Source: an uncultured Lachnospiraceae bacterium
GTDB taxonomy: Bacteria; Bacillota; Clostridia; Lachnospirales; Lachnospiraceae
Reading direction: 5' to 3'
Length of the DNA stretch: 60,349 bases
NCBI GenBank assembly: GCA_905235745.1
Contig: CAJOMN010000023.1
Coordinates: forward strand, 1 to 60,349
Part shown: positions 24,073-33,613 of the stretch, one piece after another
How the letters are laid out: each line of letters begins with the position of its first letter
Numbering within the stretch: the stretch's first letter is position 1
Made by a program: the position numbers and the translations under genes
Notes under the pieces: generated by a model
The model's database searches: none
Told to the model about the DNA's origin: nothing
The model's input: only the letters and a program-made list of their open reading frames with translations

Positions 24073-25098
24073 GTGTCTTGCGAAACTGTAGCGCTAGATG
24101 ATGCGGCAAAACAGATAGTGATAATAGATCAGACGAAGCTTCCGGAGGAGACCCGGATGCTTCGTCTGTCTACGATTGATGAATTCTACACGGCAATTTA
24201 TCTTCTTCAGGTGCGGGGTGCACCGGCAATAGGCGTGTTTGCCGCTTTTGCCGCCTACCTGTGTGCCTGCGGCATCAAAGCGGATGATTATGAAGGCTTT
24301 ATAACCGAGTTCGATAAATGCATTACATACATTAATTCCTCAAGACCGACAGCGGTGAATCTCAGCTGGGCGCTTCGCCGTATGCGGGATACCGCGGCGG
24401 CTCATTCGGATGAGGCGGTCGACGGGATTATCGATGCTCTGAGAGAGGAAGCGCTTCTTATTCGCAGGGAGGATGAAGAGGCATGCCGCGCCATAGGAGA
24501 AAATGCGCTTACTCTTCTAAGACCCGGATTCGGTCTTCTGACACACTGCAATGCGGGAAGCCTTGCAACGAGCAGATACGGGACTGCCACTGCCGCAATG
24601 TATCTGGGACATGAGCGAGGGTATGATTTTCACATATATTGTGATGAGACACGGCCGCTGCTGCAGGGTGCGAGGCTTACGGCATATGAGCTTGCAAATG
24701 CCGGAATGGATGTAACGCTTCAGTGCGATAATATGGCAGGCGCCCTGATGGCATCGGGAAAGATAGATGCAGTACTTGTCGGATGCGACAGGGTCGCGGC
24801 AAACGGAGATACCGCCAACAAGATCGGAACGAGTGTCGTCGCCGTTCTCGCGAAGCATTATAACATTCCGTTCTACGTGTGCGGACCGATGTCGACAATC
24901 GACTCATCGATAGCGTGCGGCGCCGACATCCCGATTGAACAAAGAAAACCGGAGGAAGTGACGGATATGTGGTATACACATCCGATGGCACCGAAGGGTA
25001 TAAAGGTATTCAATCCTGCATTTGATGTTACCGACCACAGTCTGATCACTGCCATCATAACCGAAAAAGGGATTTTCTATCCGCCGTATTCTCTATAG
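24073..25098 (+). CDS. mtnA: S-methyl-5-thioribose-1-phosphate isomerase
   Basis: The product has 341 residues from GTG 24073, with GGAGGG 6 bp upstream. Family hallmarks are VRGAPAIGVFAA, SRPTAVNLSWAL, LTHCNAGSLATS (catalytic Cys), DETRPLLQGARLTA, and the catalytic Asp in VLVGCDRVAANGDTANKIGT. It converts methylthioribose-1-P to methylthioribulose-1-P in methionine salvage. The partner enzymes are not nearby, so the pathway may be completed elsewhere or the enzyme may feed another branch such as the DHAP shunt. Confidence 0.95.
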   Translation: MSCETVALDDAAKQIVIIDQTKLPEETRMLRLSTIDEFYTAIYLLQVRGAPAIGVFAAFAAYLCACGIKADDYEGFITEFDKCITYINSSRPTAVNLSWALRRMRDTAAAHSDEAVDGIIDALREEALLIRREDEEACRAIGENALTLLRPGFGLLTHCNAGSLATSRYGTATAAMYLGHERGYDFHIYCDETRPLLQGARLTAYELANAGMDVTLQCDNMAGALMASGKIDAVLVGCDRVAANGDTANKIGTSVVAVLAKHYNIPFYVCGPMSTIDSSIACGADIPIEQRKPEEVTDMWYTHPMAPKGIKVFNPAFDVTDHSLITAIITEKGIFYPPYSL

Positions 25099-25131
25099 TG
25101 CCGGATAGTGTTTATATATCTATATCTTGTG

Positions 25132-25160
25132 TTGAAATGCCCCCGTGGATTTGTTATAAT
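25132..25160 (+). promoter_or_regulatory. Promoter of the butyrate operon
   Basis: TTGAAA (25132) and TATAAT (25155) are 17 bp apart, about 50 bp before the thl start. Confidence 0.75.
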
Positions 25161-25213
25161 AGTATTTGCGTAATTTGACAAATAATTAACAATCTTTTCC
25201 GGAGGTATTTTAA

Positions 25214-26410
25214 ATGTCTAAAAAAGTCGTTATTGCAAGCGCCTGTCGTACAGCCATCGGCACAATGGGCGGTTCACTTTCCACTATTCCCGTTGCTGAT
25301 CTCGGAGCTATCGTAATCAAGGAAGCAGTTAACAGAGCCGGCATCAAACCTGAGGATGTGGAACATGTATACATGGGTTGTGTAATACAGGCAGGACAGG
25401 GACAGAACGTTGCGCGTCAGGCATCTATAAAGGCAGGTCTTCCTATTGAGACACCCGCTGTTACAAGCAATGTCGTGTGCGGATCGGGTCTTAACTGCGT
25501 CAACCAGGCAGCTCAGATGATCATGGCAGGAGATGCGGATGTAGTGGTTGCGGGCGGTATGGAGAACATGTCAATGGCTCCCTTTGCAATCCCCAACGGC
25601 CGTTACGGTTACAGGATGATGTGGCCCAATCAGAGCCAGGGCGGACTTGTTGATACAATGGTCAATGATGCTCTCTGGGATGCGTTTAACGACTATCATA
25701 TGATCACAACTGCGGACAACATCGCAAGACAGTGGAACCTCACAAGAGAAGAGCTTGACGAGTTCGCGCTCGCGAGCCAGCAGAAGGCATGCGCGGCCAT
25801 TGAAAACGGTGCGTTCAAGGACGAGATCGTTCCGGTTGAGGTCAAGAAGAAGAAAGAGACAGTTATATTTGATACGGATGAAGGTCCCAGACAGGGATCG
25901 ACTATAGAGGCACTTGCAAAGCTGCGTCCTATCAATCCCGACGGATTTGTTACGGCAGGTAACGCATCGGGCATCAACGACGGCGCGGCAGCAGTTGTCG
26001 TAATGAGCGAAGAGAAGGCTAAGGAGCTTGGTGTTAAGCCCATGGCTACATTCGTTGCCGGAGCGCTTGCGGGCGTTGATCCTTCGATCATGGGCATCGG
26101 TCCCGTAGCGGCGACAAAGAAGGCAATGGCAAAGGCCGGATACAAGATCGAAGACTTTGATATCATTGAGGCAAACGAGGCATTTGCGGCACAGTCTGTT
26201 GCAGTCGGCAAGGATCTCGGAATAGATGTTGACAAGCAGCTTAACCCCAACGGCGGTGCAATTGCGTTAGGACACCCGGTCGGAGCATCGGGAGCACGTA
26301 TTTTCGTAACACTCCTTCACGAGATGAAGAAGAGAGGTGCCAGGAAGGGTCTTGCCACACTTTGCATCGGCGGCGGCATGGGATGCGCCACGATAGTTGA
26401 AATGGAATAA
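25214..26410 (+). CDS. thlA: Acetyl-CoA C-acetyltransferase (thiolase)
   Basis: The product has 398 residues. Catalytic Cys lies in [13 protein letters not shown] (~89), the active-site His in [16 protein letters not shown], and the second Cys in CIGGGMGCA. It condenses two acetyl-CoA to acetoacetyl-CoA, the entry of butyrate synthesis, in the cytoplasm. The RBS CCGGAGG is strong. It is first of an eight-gene operon; a hairpin in the 71-bp gap before crt may cause partial termination, so thl may be expressed above the downstream genes. Confidence 0.97.
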   Translation: MSKKVVIASACRTAIGTMGGSLSTIPVADLGAIVIKEAVNRAGIKPEDVEHVYMGCVIQAGQGQNVARQASIKAGLPIETPAVTSNVVCGSGLNCVNQAAQMIMAGDADVVVAGGMENMSMAPFAIPNGRYGYRMMWPNQSQGGLVDTMVNDALWDAFNDYHMITTADNIARQWNLTREELDEFALASQQKACAAIENGAFKDEIVPVEVKKKKETVIFDTDEGPRQGSTIEALAKLRPINPDGFVTAGNASGINDGAAAVVVMSEEKAKELGVKPMATFVAGALAGVDPSIMGIGPVAATKKAMAKAGYKIEDFDIIEANEAFAAQSVAVGKDLGIDVDKQLNPNGGAIALGHPVGASGARIFVTLLHEMKKRGARKGLATLCIGGGMGCATIVEME

Positions 26411-26423
26411 GGTAACCTACAAA

Positions 26424-26459
26424 GCGTCAGCGCGAAAGCGCTGATGTTTTTGTGCTTTT
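26424..26459 (+). terminator. Attenuator-like hairpin between thl and crt
   Basis: TCAGCGC-GAAA-GCGCTGA is a perfect stem with a GNRA tetraloop, followed by TGTTTTTGTGCTTTT. It is probably a leaky terminator setting the ratio of thiolase to the later enzymes. Confidence 0.7.
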
Positions 26460-26481
26460 ATAAACAGGAAGGAGTAGTTGT

Positions 26482-27312
26482 ATGGAATTTGTTACATACG
26501 AAGTGAAGGATCGTGTCGGTATCATCACGATCAGCAGGGAAAAAGCGCTGAATGCACTCAATTCCCAGGTGCTTGACGAGCTTGGAGAGGCATTCGACGG
26601 TGTTGATCTTAATGAGATCAGATGCCTCGTTCTTACGGGAGCGGGCGACAAATCATTCGTTGCGGGTGCTGACATAGGCGAAATGAGCAGCCTTACCAAG
26701 GCAGAGGGAGAAGCGTTCGGCAAGAAGGGCAATGATCTGTTCAGGAAGATAGAGACATTTCCTATCCCCGTGATCGCGGCGGTCAACGGATTCGCACTCG
26801 GCGGCGGATGCGAGATATCCATGAGCTGCGATATCAGGATATGCTCTGATAATGCGGTATTCGGACAGCCCGAGGTAGGTCTTGGCATAACACCGGGATT
26901 TGGAGGAACGCAGAGACTTGCAAGACTCATACCTGTCGGAATGGCCAAACAGCTTATATATACGGCCAGGAATATCAAGGCTGATGAAGCGTACAGGATC
27001 GGACTTGTTAATAAAGTAGTTAAAGCGGAAGTAAATGAAGCAGGAGAGGTTACGGTAAGCGCGAAGGATGCACTTATGGCCGAGGCGCTCAAGATGGCAT
27101 CGGGAATTGCCGCAAATGCTCCGATAGCGGTACGTGCCTGCAAGAAGGCTATCAACGACGGACTTTCCGAAGATATGGATAAAGCGGTCGTTATAGAAGA
27201 AAAGCTCTTCGGCAGCTGCTTCGAGACAGAGGATCAGAAGGCGGGAATGGCCAACTTCCTTGAGAAGGACAAAGAGAAGAAGCTTAAGGTCGTACCGTTT
27301 GCTAACAGGTAG
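26482..27312 (+). CDS. crt: 3-hydroxybutyryl-CoA dehydratase (crotonase)
   Basis: The product has 276 residues, slightly longer than the usual ~260 owing to an insert near 180-192 (EVNEAGEVTVSAKD). The crotonase motifs are FVAGADIGEMSS and FALGGGCEISMSCD, and the Glu pair of the active site is in GQPEVGLGITPGFGGTQRL. It dehydrates 3-hydroxybutyryl-CoA to crotonyl-CoA. The start follows AGGAAGGAG. It is the third enzymatic step in order, though second in the operon. Confidence 0.95.
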   Translation: MEFVTYEVKDRVGIITISREKALNALNSQVLDELGEAFDGVDLNEIRCLVLTGAGDKSFVAGADIGEMSSLTKAEGEAFGKKGNDLFRKIETFPIPVIAAVNGFALGGGCEISMSCDIRICSDNAVFGQPEVGLGITPGFGGTQRLARLIPVGMAKQLIYTARNIKADEAYRIGLVNKVVKAEVNEAGEVTVSAKDALMAEALKMASGIAANAPIAVRACKKAINDGLSEDMDKAVVIEEKLFGSCFETEDQKAGMANFLEKDKEKKLKVVPFANR

Positions 27313-27367
27313 ACGGTTCGTTCTGACGGAATACAAACAATATAAAACATGAATTGGAGGAAAGATC

Positions 27368-28237
27368 ATGAAGGTTGGAATTATTGGTGCCGGAACAATG
27401 GGACAGGGCATCGCTAAGGCATTTGCCCAGGTTGACGGTTATGAGGTAATGCTCTGCGATATCAAGCAGGAATGGGCAGAGGGCGGCAAGGACAAGATCA
27501 TCAAAGGATATGACAAGCTTGTTGCCAAAGAGAAGATGACAAGAGAGCAGGCTGATAAGATCATTAACAGCATCACTCCGGGTCTGAAAGAGAATATCTG
27601 CAAGGACTGCGACCTTATTGTTGAAGCGGCTTTTGAGGATATGGAAGTCAAGAAGACGACATTCAAAGAGCTTGATGAGATCTGCAAGCCCGAATGTGTA
27701 TTTGCGTCCAATACGTCATCACTTTCCATAACGGAGATCGGAAACGGCCTTAACAGACCCCTTATCGGTATGCACTTCTTCAATCCCGCAGACCGCATGA
27801 AGCTTGTTGAGGTGATCGCAGGTGTCAACACGCCTGACGAAACGGTAGAGACGATCAAGAAGATATCGGTCGAGATCGGCAAGACTCCGGTACAGGTCAA
27901 TGAGGCAGCAGGCTTTGTTGTTAACCGCATACTGATCCCGATGATCAACGAGGCGGCGTTTATCAAGATGGAAGGTGTATCGGATGTTGAAGGTATTGAT
28001 ACCGCGATGAAGCTTGGATCCAATCATCCCATGGGACCCCTTGAGCTCGGTGATTTCGTGGGACTTGATATATGTCTTGCCATAATGGACGTACTGTACA
28101 ACGAGACTGGCGACAGCAAGTACAGGGCATGCCCGCTTATCCGCAAGATGGTACGCGGAGGCAATCTCGGCGTCAAGACCGGCAAGGGCTTCTACATCTA
28201 CAACGAGGATCACACAAAGACCCCCATTGACAAATAG
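27368..28237 (+). CDS. hbd: 3-hydroxybutyryl-CoA dehydrogenase
   Basis: The product has 289 residues. The NAD(P)-binding GAGTMGQGIAKAF starts at residue 6. The catalytic Ser and His-Glu pair lie in SNTSSLSIT and GMHFFNPADRMKLVEVI, and the dimer domain has MGPLELGDFVGLD. It reduces acetoacetyl-CoA to 3-hydroxybutyryl-CoA. A GAGG ribosome site precedes it. Its stop is followed at once by a REP hairpin copy, separating it from bcd. Confidence 0.96.
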   Translation: MKVGIIGAGTMGQGIAKAFAQVDGYEVMLCDIKQEWAEGGKDKIIKGYDKLVAKEKMTREQADKIINSITPGLKENICKDCDLIVEAAFEDMEVKKTTFKELDEICKPECVFASNTSSLSITEIGNGLNRPLIGMHFFNPADRMKLVEVIAGVNTPDETVETIKKISVEIGKTPVQVNEAAGFVVNRILIPMINEAAFIKMEGVSDVEGIDTAMKLGSNHPMGPLELGDFVGLDICLAIMDVLYNETGDSKYRACPLIRKMVRGGNLGVKTGKGFYIYNEDHTKTPIDK

Positions 28238-28266
28238 TGTCAAAAGGGACGGTTCTTTTTGACACC
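28238..28266 (+). repeat. REP hairpin, forward, directly after the hbd stop
   Basis: The copy carries the core GGGACGGTTCTTTTT, flanked by TGTCAAAA on the left and GACACC on the right. The outer GTGTC/GACAC arms pair. A TATAAT lies 10 bp beyond it. Inside the butyrate operon it could pause transcription or protect the upstream mRNA. Confidence 0.85.
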
Positions 28267-28312
28267 TTTTTCAATATAATAATATTTAATACATATAACG
28301 GAGGAGATAATC

Positions 28313-29479
28313 ATGGATTTTTCTTTATCAAAAGAACATGAAATGGCAAGACAGTTGTTTAAAGATTTTGCCGAAACAGAAGTAAAGCCTCTCGCACAGG
28401 AGATCGATCAGGAACACAGATTCCCCAGGGAGACTGTTGAGAAGCTTGCAAAATACGGATTTCTGGGGATCCCGGTTCCCAAAGAGCTCGGAGGACAGGG
28501 CTGTGACGTTCTTACATATGCAATGTGCGTGGAAGAGCTGTCAAAGGTCTGCGGAACAACCGGCGTTATCGTATCGGCGCATACTTCGCTCTGCGTTGAT
28601 CCTATCATGACATTTGGTACGGATGAGCAGAAGCAGAAATATGTTGTTCCTCTCGCAAAGGGTGAAAAGCTCGGCGCTTTCGGTCTTACAGAGCCCGGTG
28701 CGGGTACTGATGCACAGGGACAGCAGACCAAGGCGGTGCTTGACGGTGACGAGTGGGTTCTTAACGGAAGCAAATGCTTTATCACAAACGGTAAGGAAGC
28801 GGATATATACGTTATATTTGCCGTTACTGGCAAAGTAGAAAAGCGCGGCAAGATGATGAAGGAGATATCCGCGTTTATAGTAGAAAAGGGAACTCCGGGA
28901 TTCACTTTCGGAACCAAGGAAAACAAGATGGGTATATGCGGCTCTGCCACATATGAACTTATATTCACCGATTGCCGTATACCGAAGGATAACCTTCTCG
29001 GCAAGCAGGGCAAGGGCTTCAATATCGCAATGCACACCCTTGACGGCGGACGTATCGGAATAGCTGCTCAGGCACTCGGACTTGCATCAGGTGCACTTGA
29101 GACAACGATCGAGTATGTCAAGGAGAGGAAGCAGTTCGGCCGTTCTATCGGACAGTTCCAGAACACGCAGTTCCAGCTCGCCGATATGGCTACAAAGGTT
29201 GAAGCGGCAAGACTGCTTGTATACAAGGCTGCCCGCGCCAAAGATCAGTATCAGCAGGACGGCAAGAGCGCATACGGTGTGGAAGCAGCCATGGCAAAGC
29301 TCTACGCAGCAGAGGTTGCAATGGAAGTTACGACAAAGTGCGTACAGCTTCACGGCGGTTACGGCTACATCAAGGAATATGATGTTGAGCGTATGATGCG
29401 CGATGCCAAAATCACGGAGATTTATGAAGGAACATCAGAGGTTCAGCGTATGGTCATATCCGCGAACTTGTTAAAGTAA
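28313..29479 (+). CDS. bcd: Butyryl-CoA dehydrogenase
   Basis: The product has 388 residues of the acyl-CoA dehydrogenase family. FAD-binding motifs GAFGLTEPGAGTDAQGQ and CFITNG are present, and the catalytic Glu is in ITEIYEGTSEVQRMVIS near the C-terminus. It reduces crotonyl-CoA to butyryl-CoA. With the ETF encoded next it forms the electron-bifurcating complex that also reduces ferredoxin, conserving energy (known for clostridial Bcd-Etf). GGAGGAGATAATC provides the ribosome site. Confidence 0.96.
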   Translation: MDFSLSKEHEMARQLFKDFAETEVKPLAQEIDQEHRFPRETVEKLAKYGFLGIPVPKELGGQGCDVLTYAMCVEELSKVCGTTGVIVSAHTSLCVDPIMTFGTDEQKQKYVVPLAKGEKLGAFGLTEPGAGTDAQGQQTKAVLDGDEWVLNGSKCFITNGKEADIYVIFAVTGKVEKRGKMMKEISAFIVEKGTPGFTFGTKENKMGICGSATYELIFTDCRIPKDNLLGKQGKGFNIAMHTLDGGRIGIAAQALGLASGALETTIEYVKERKQFGRSIGQFQNTQFQLADMATKVEAARLLVYKAARAKDQYQQDGKSAYGVEAAMAKLYAAEVAMEVTTKCVQLHGGYGYIKEYDVERMMRDAKITEIYEGTSEVQRMVISANLLK

Positions 29480-29529
29480 GATCTCGCGTCTGAGAATAGT
29501 TGATTATAATTACAGAAAGGACAATAAAG

Positions 29530-30315
29530 ATGAAAGTAGTAGTTTGTATCAAACAGGTTCCGGATACAAAGGGCGGCGTTAAGTTCAATCCCGACGGAAC
29601 ACTTGACAGAGGTGCCATGCTTGCGATCATGAACCCTGACGATAAAGCAGGTCTTGAGGCAGCTCTTAGATTAAAGGATCAGTATGGTGCAGAGGTTACT
29701 GTTGTTACTATGGGTCTTCCCAAGGCATCCGATGTACTTCGCGAAGCGCTTGCAATGGGAGCTGATAAGGCTGTTCTTGTAACGGACAGAGTTCTCGGAG
29801 GAGCGGATACATGGGCAACATCAACAACACTTGCCGGTGCGCTCCGTAATCTTGATTATGACCTTATCATCACGGGCCGTCAGGCTATCGACGGAGATAC
29901 TGCACAGGTTGGCCCGCAGATCGCCGAGCATCTCGGAATTCCCGTTATATCCTATGCTCAGGAGATCAAGGTAAACGGTGACAAGGTTACCGTTAAACGT
30001 CAGTATGATGACAGATATCACATGGTTGAGGTTAAGATGCCCTGTCTTATAACAGCGCTTTCCGAGCTCAACGATCCCAGATATATGACTCCCGGCGGGA
30101 TATTCGATGCATGCAAGGCAGACATCACCACATGGGGAAGAGCGGATCTCAAAGAAGTTGATGACGGCAACTTAGGTCTTAACGGTTCGCCCACCAAGAT
30201 CGCCAAGGCTTCCGACAAGGTTCGTAAGGGAGCAGGTGAGAAGGTCGTACCCGATTCACCCGAAGATGCGGTAAGTTACATCGTAGGTAAGTTAAAAGAG
30301 AAGCATGTAATATAG
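29530..30315 (+). CDS. etfB: Electron transfer flavoprotein beta subunit
   Basis: The product has 261 residues from ATG 29530 (AGAAAGGAC upstream). An earlier in-frame start at 29500 would precede the ribosome site. It opens MKVVVCIKQVPDTKGGVKFNPDG, has ALAMGADKAVLVTD, and TGRQAIDGDTAQVGPQIAEHLG, the AMP/FAD-binding pattern of bifurcating EtfB. It works with EtfA and Bcd to split electrons from NADH between crotonyl-CoA and ferredoxin. Confidence 0.96.
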   Translation: MKVVVCIKQVPDTKGGVKFNPDGTLDRGAMLAIMNPDDKAGLEAALRLKDQYGAEVTVVTMGLPKASDVLREALAMGADKAVLVTDRVLGGADTWATSTTLAGALRNLDYDLIITGRQAIDGDTAQVGPQIAEHLGIPVISYAQEIKVNGDKVTVKRQYDDRYHMVEVKMPCLITALSELNDPRYMTPGGIFDACKADITTWGRADLKEVDDGNLGLNGSPTKIAKASDKVRKGAGEKVVPDSPEDAVSYIVGKLKEKHVI

Positions 30316-30345
30316 TTTATAGTAAAGGAAAAGTGGTGAATAATT

Positions 30346-31410
30346 ATGAATATGACTCCAGAACAAATCGCACAGTACAAAGGTGTCTTTGTATTTGCGC
30401 AGCAGGTAGACAATGAAGTAAGCGGCATCGCTTACGAACTCCTCGGAAAGGCAAGAGAGCTTGCCGAGCCTTTAAAGACTGAAGTTACTGCAGTTCTTAT
30501 CGGATCGGGTGTTAAAGGTCTTGCGGACAATCTTGCAGAGTATGGCGCGGACAAGGTTATCGTAGTAGATGATCCCGAGCTTAAAGAGTACAGGACAGAG
30601 CCTTACGCACATGCTCTTGCATCGGTTATCAATGAGTACAAGCCTGAGATCATGCTTGTAGGTGCTACGGCTATCGGCCGTGACCTTGGTCCTACGGTAT
30701 CGGCAAGAGTGGCAACAGGTCTTACAGCGGACTGTACGGTTCTTGACATAGGTGATTTTCCTCTTCAGCCTGTTCCCGGCAAGGAGGACGAACAGCTTCA
30801 CAACCAGCTTCTTATGACCCGTCCTGCATTCGGCGGCAACACGATCGCAACGATCGCATGCCCTTATAACCGTCCTCAGATGGCAACGGTCCGTCCGGGT
30901 GTTATGCAGAAGATCGAGCCGAAGAAGGGTGCCAAGGCGGAAGTGATCGAATATAATCCCGGATTTACTCCCAATAACAGGTATGTTGAGATCAAGGAAG
31001 TTGTTAAGGCTGTTTCTGATGTTAAGGATATCATGGATGCCAAGATACTCGTATCCGGCGGACGTGGAGTAGGATCCCCCGAGAACTTCAAGATACTTGA
31101 AGAGCTTGCGGATGCCATCGGCGGACAGGTTTCATGCTCACGTGCAGTTGTCGATTCAGGCTGGAAGCCTAAGGAACTCCAGGTAGGCCAGACCGGTAAG
31201 ACCGTTCGTCCCAATGTATATTTCGCGATCGGTATTTCAGGTGCCATCCAGCATGTTGCCGGTATGGAAGAGTCCGACATCATTATTGCCATCAACAAAG
31301 ATGAGGATGCTCCTATCTTCGATGTTGCGGACTATGGTATCGTCGGCGATCTTAATAAGATCGTTCCCAAGCTTACCGAAGAGGTAAAGGCTGCTTTGGC
31401 AGAGAAATAA
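30346..31410 (+). CDS. etfA: Electron transfer flavoprotein alpha subunit
   Basis: The product has 354 residues. The C-terminal FAD domain carries LVSGGRGVGSPENFKILEELA, SRAVVDSGW, QVGQTGKTVRPNVYFAIGISGAIQH (FAD loop) and IIAINKDEDAPIF. The N-terminal domain begins YKGVFVFAQQVDNEVS. It pairs with EtfB, 30 bp upstream. A ribosome site (AAAGTGGTG) is weak but spacing is fine. Confidence 0.96.
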   Translation: MNMTPEQIAQYKGVFVFAQQVDNEVSGIAYELLGKARELAEPLKTEVTAVLIGSGVKGLADNLAEYGADKVIVVDDPELKEYRTEPYAHALASVINEYKPEIMLVGATAIGRDLGPTVSARVATGLTADCTVLDIGDFPLQPVPGKEDEQLHNQLLMTRPAFGGNTIATIACPYNRPQMATVRPGVMQKIEPKKGAKAEVIEYNPGFTPNNRYVEIKEVVKAVSDVKDIMDAKILVSGGRGVGSPENFKILEELADAIGGQVSCSRAVVDSGWKPKELQVGQTGKTVRPNVYFAIGISGAIQHVAGMEESDIIIAINKDEDAPIFDVADYGIVGDLNKIVPKLTEEVKAALAEK

Positions 31411-31440
31411 ATATCATATTTTCATGAGGTGACATATAAA

Positions 31441-32358
31441 ATGGTTAAAAATTTTGATGACCTTCTCGGTAAGATCAGGACTATTGACCGCAAGAAGGTT
31501 GCAATTGCGGTAGCGCAGGACAAGGCGGTTCTCGAGGCCGCCAAGGCTGCCAGGGAAAGAGACATAGCCGATGCGATACTTGTAGGAAACGAAGCCGAGA
31601 TCCGCTCTATAGGCGAAGAGATCGGCATGAAACCGGATGATTACGAGATCATCAATGTGGAGGATGAGGTGGAGGCAGCCACAAAGGCTGTTTCCATAGT
31701 ATCCGAGGGAAAGGCCGACATATACATGAAGGGTCTTCTTCCTACCGGAACATTTCTGAAAAGTGTGCTCAACAAGGAAGTCGGACTTCGTACCGGAAAA
31801 CCGCTTTCTCATGTGTGCGTTATCGAGGTACCGAAGGTAGACAGAGTGCTCTTCCTGTCAGATGTTGCTTTTATGCCGTATCCCACACTTGAGGACAAGA
31901 AGTGCATCATCGAATATACTGCGGATGTTGCGAAAGCATGCGGAGTGGACAATCCCAAGGCTGCAGTTGTATGCGCTGTCGAGACGGTCAATCCCAAGAT
32001 GCCGATCACGGTTGAAGCCGACGAACTGTCCAAGATGCAGGATCGCGGCGAGATACAGGGCTGTATTGTCGAGGGACCTCTTTCGATGGATATCGCTCTC
32101 TACAAAGCGGCAGCGGAAGAAAAGGGCGCAATGGATCGTAAGGTTGCCGGAGATGCCGATATACTGATTTTCCCCGACATCCATGCAGGAAACCTTGTGT
32201 ACAAGACGATGACGCAGGTTGTCGAGAACATGAAGAACGGCTGCATCCTCACAGGAACCAAGGCTCCCGTTGTACTTACATCCCGCGCCGACACATTCGA
32301 GACCAAGGTCAATTCGATCGCGCTTGCGGCTATAGTTGCACACGAACTGAAAAAATAA
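31441..32358 (+). CDS. ptb: Phosphate butyryltransferase
   Basis: The product has 305 residues of the Pta/Ptb family. ATG 31441 is favoured over GTG 31429 because GAGGTG lies 9 bp before it. Motifs include [31 protein letters not shown], and [13 protein letters not shown] near the end. It converts butyryl-CoA plus phosphate to butyryl phosphate. It sits between etfA and buk, so the operon releases butyrate by the phosphorylating route. Confidence 0.94.
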   Translation: MVKNFDDLLGKIRTIDRKKVAIAVAQDKAVLEAAKAARERDIADAILVGNEAEIRSIGEEIGMKPDDYEIINVEDEVEAATKAVSIVSEGKADIYMKGLLPTGTFLKSVLNKEVGLRTGKPLSHVCVIEVPKVDRVLFLSDVAFMPYPTLEDKKCIIEYTADVAKACGVDNPKAAVVCAVETVNPKMPITVEADELSKMQDRGEIQGCIVEGPLSMDIALYKAAAEEKGAMDRKVAGDADILIFPDIHAGNLVYKTMTQVVENMKNGCILTGTKAPVVLTSRADTFETKVNSIALAAIVAHELKK

Positions 32359-32383
32359 TTACCGGTTATTTAAGGAGAAAATC

Positions 32384-33451
32384 ATGGGATTAAAAAGTTT
32401 AATTATCAACCCGGGTTCCACATCGACCAAGATCGGGATCTTTGAGGACGAGACTCTTCTGTTTGATGAAACGCTCAGACATACTACCGAAGAGATCAAC
32501 TCATTCGAATCGATTTTCGCCCAGAAGGATTTTCGCAAGGATATAATACTTAATTTCCTGAAGAAGAAGGATTTCGATATCAACACTCTTGATTTTGTTG
32601 TAGGCCGCGGCGGGATGTTAAAGCCGATCCCGGGCGGTACATACGAGGTTACCGACGCCCTTCTCGAAGACCTTAAGGTAGGAGTGCAGGGACAGCATGC
32701 TTCCAATCTGGGCGGCATCCTCGCAAGGGAGATCGGCGACAGCCTTTCGATCCCTTCGTATATCGTAGATCCCGTTGTTGTAGACGAGATGATAGATATT
32801 GCGAGATATTCGGGATGTCCGGAACTTCCGAGAGTGAGCAAGTTCCACGCGCTCAACCAGAAGGCTGTTGCTAAGCGTTATGCCAAGGAGATCGGGAAGA
32901 ATTACGAGGATCTGAACCTCATCGTTGTCCATATGGGCGGCGGATGTTCGGTAGGACCGCACAAGAAGGGAAAAGTCATCGATATCTTCAACGCGCTTGA
33001 CGGTGACGGTGCATTCTCGCCCGAGCGTGCGGGTGCAGTACCTCCCGGAGCTCTTGTTAAGATGTGCTTTTCCGGCAAGTATACGGAAAAGGAAATATAC
33101 AAAAAGCTTGTCGGCGACGGAGGCTTCAATGCGTATGTTGGGACTAATGATCTGCGCGAGGTCGGACAGATGGTTGACGCAGGGGATGCAAAGGCCAAGG
33201 AATACCGCGACGCTTTTATCCTTCAGGTTGCAAAGGACATAGGGTCAATGGCATGCGTTCTCGACGGTAAGGTGGATCAGATAATCGTTACCGGCGGTAT
33301 CGCCTATGACAAATCCGTTGTAGCCGGGCTGAAGGAGCGCTGCGAGTGGATCGCTCCGTTTACCGTATATCCGGGTGAGGACGAGCTGCTTGCTCTTGCC
33401 CAGGGCGGTCTTCGCGTCATGAACAAAGAAGAGGATGCAAAGCCTTATTAA
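32384..33451 (+). CDS. buk: Butyrate kinase
   Basis: The product has 355 residues. ASKHA-fold motifs are [13 protein letters not shown] at the N-terminus, [50 protein letters not shown] and ITGGIAYDK. It makes ATP and butyrate from butyryl phosphate. GGAGAAAATC precedes the ATG. It closes the operon; a REP copy lies 25 bp after the stop, then a terminator. Confidence 0.96.
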   Translation: MGLKSLIINPGSTSTKIGIFEDETLLFDETLRHTTEEINSFESIFAQKDFRKDIILNFLKKKDFDINTLDFVVGRGGMLKPIPGGTYEVTDALLEDLKVGVQGQHASNLGGILAREIGDSLSIPSYIVDPVVVDEMIDIARYSGCPELPRVSKFHALNQKAVAKRYAKEIGKNYEDLNLIVVHMGGGCSVGPHKKGKVIDIFNALDGDGAFSPERAGAVPPGALVKMCFSGKYTEKEIYKKLVGDGGFNAYVGTNDLREVGQMVDAGDAKAKEYRDAFILQVAKDIGSMACVLDGKVDQIIVTGGIAYDKSVVAGLKERCEWIAPFTVYPGEDELLALAQGGLRVMNKEEDAKPY

Positions 33452-33476
33452 ACTGATCTTTATTAAGAGATCTAGT

Positions 33477-33505
33477 TGTCAAAAGGGACGGTTCTTTTTG
33501 TCACC
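33477..33505 (+). repeat. REP hairpin, forward, after buk
   Basis: The core GGGACGGTTCTTTTT is flanked by TGTCAAAA and GTCACC. ATATAATAG follows about 10 bp later, as with the 28238 copy. Confidence 0.85.
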
Positions 33506-33544
33506 TTTATTGATATAATAGATTTGTAGATTTGAAAATAATAA

Positions 33545-33585
33545 GAGCGGATACCCTGTATAGGATATCCGCTCATGATTTTCTC
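33545..33585. terminator. Terminator between buk and the converging secreted-protein gene
   Basis: GAGCGGATA (33545) and TATCCGCTC (33566) pair around a 12-nt loop, followed by ATGATTTTCTC. It could serve both strands. Confidence 0.65.
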
Positions 33586-33613
33586 ATTATATGGCCGTAT
33601 TTTCTGTATAGAT

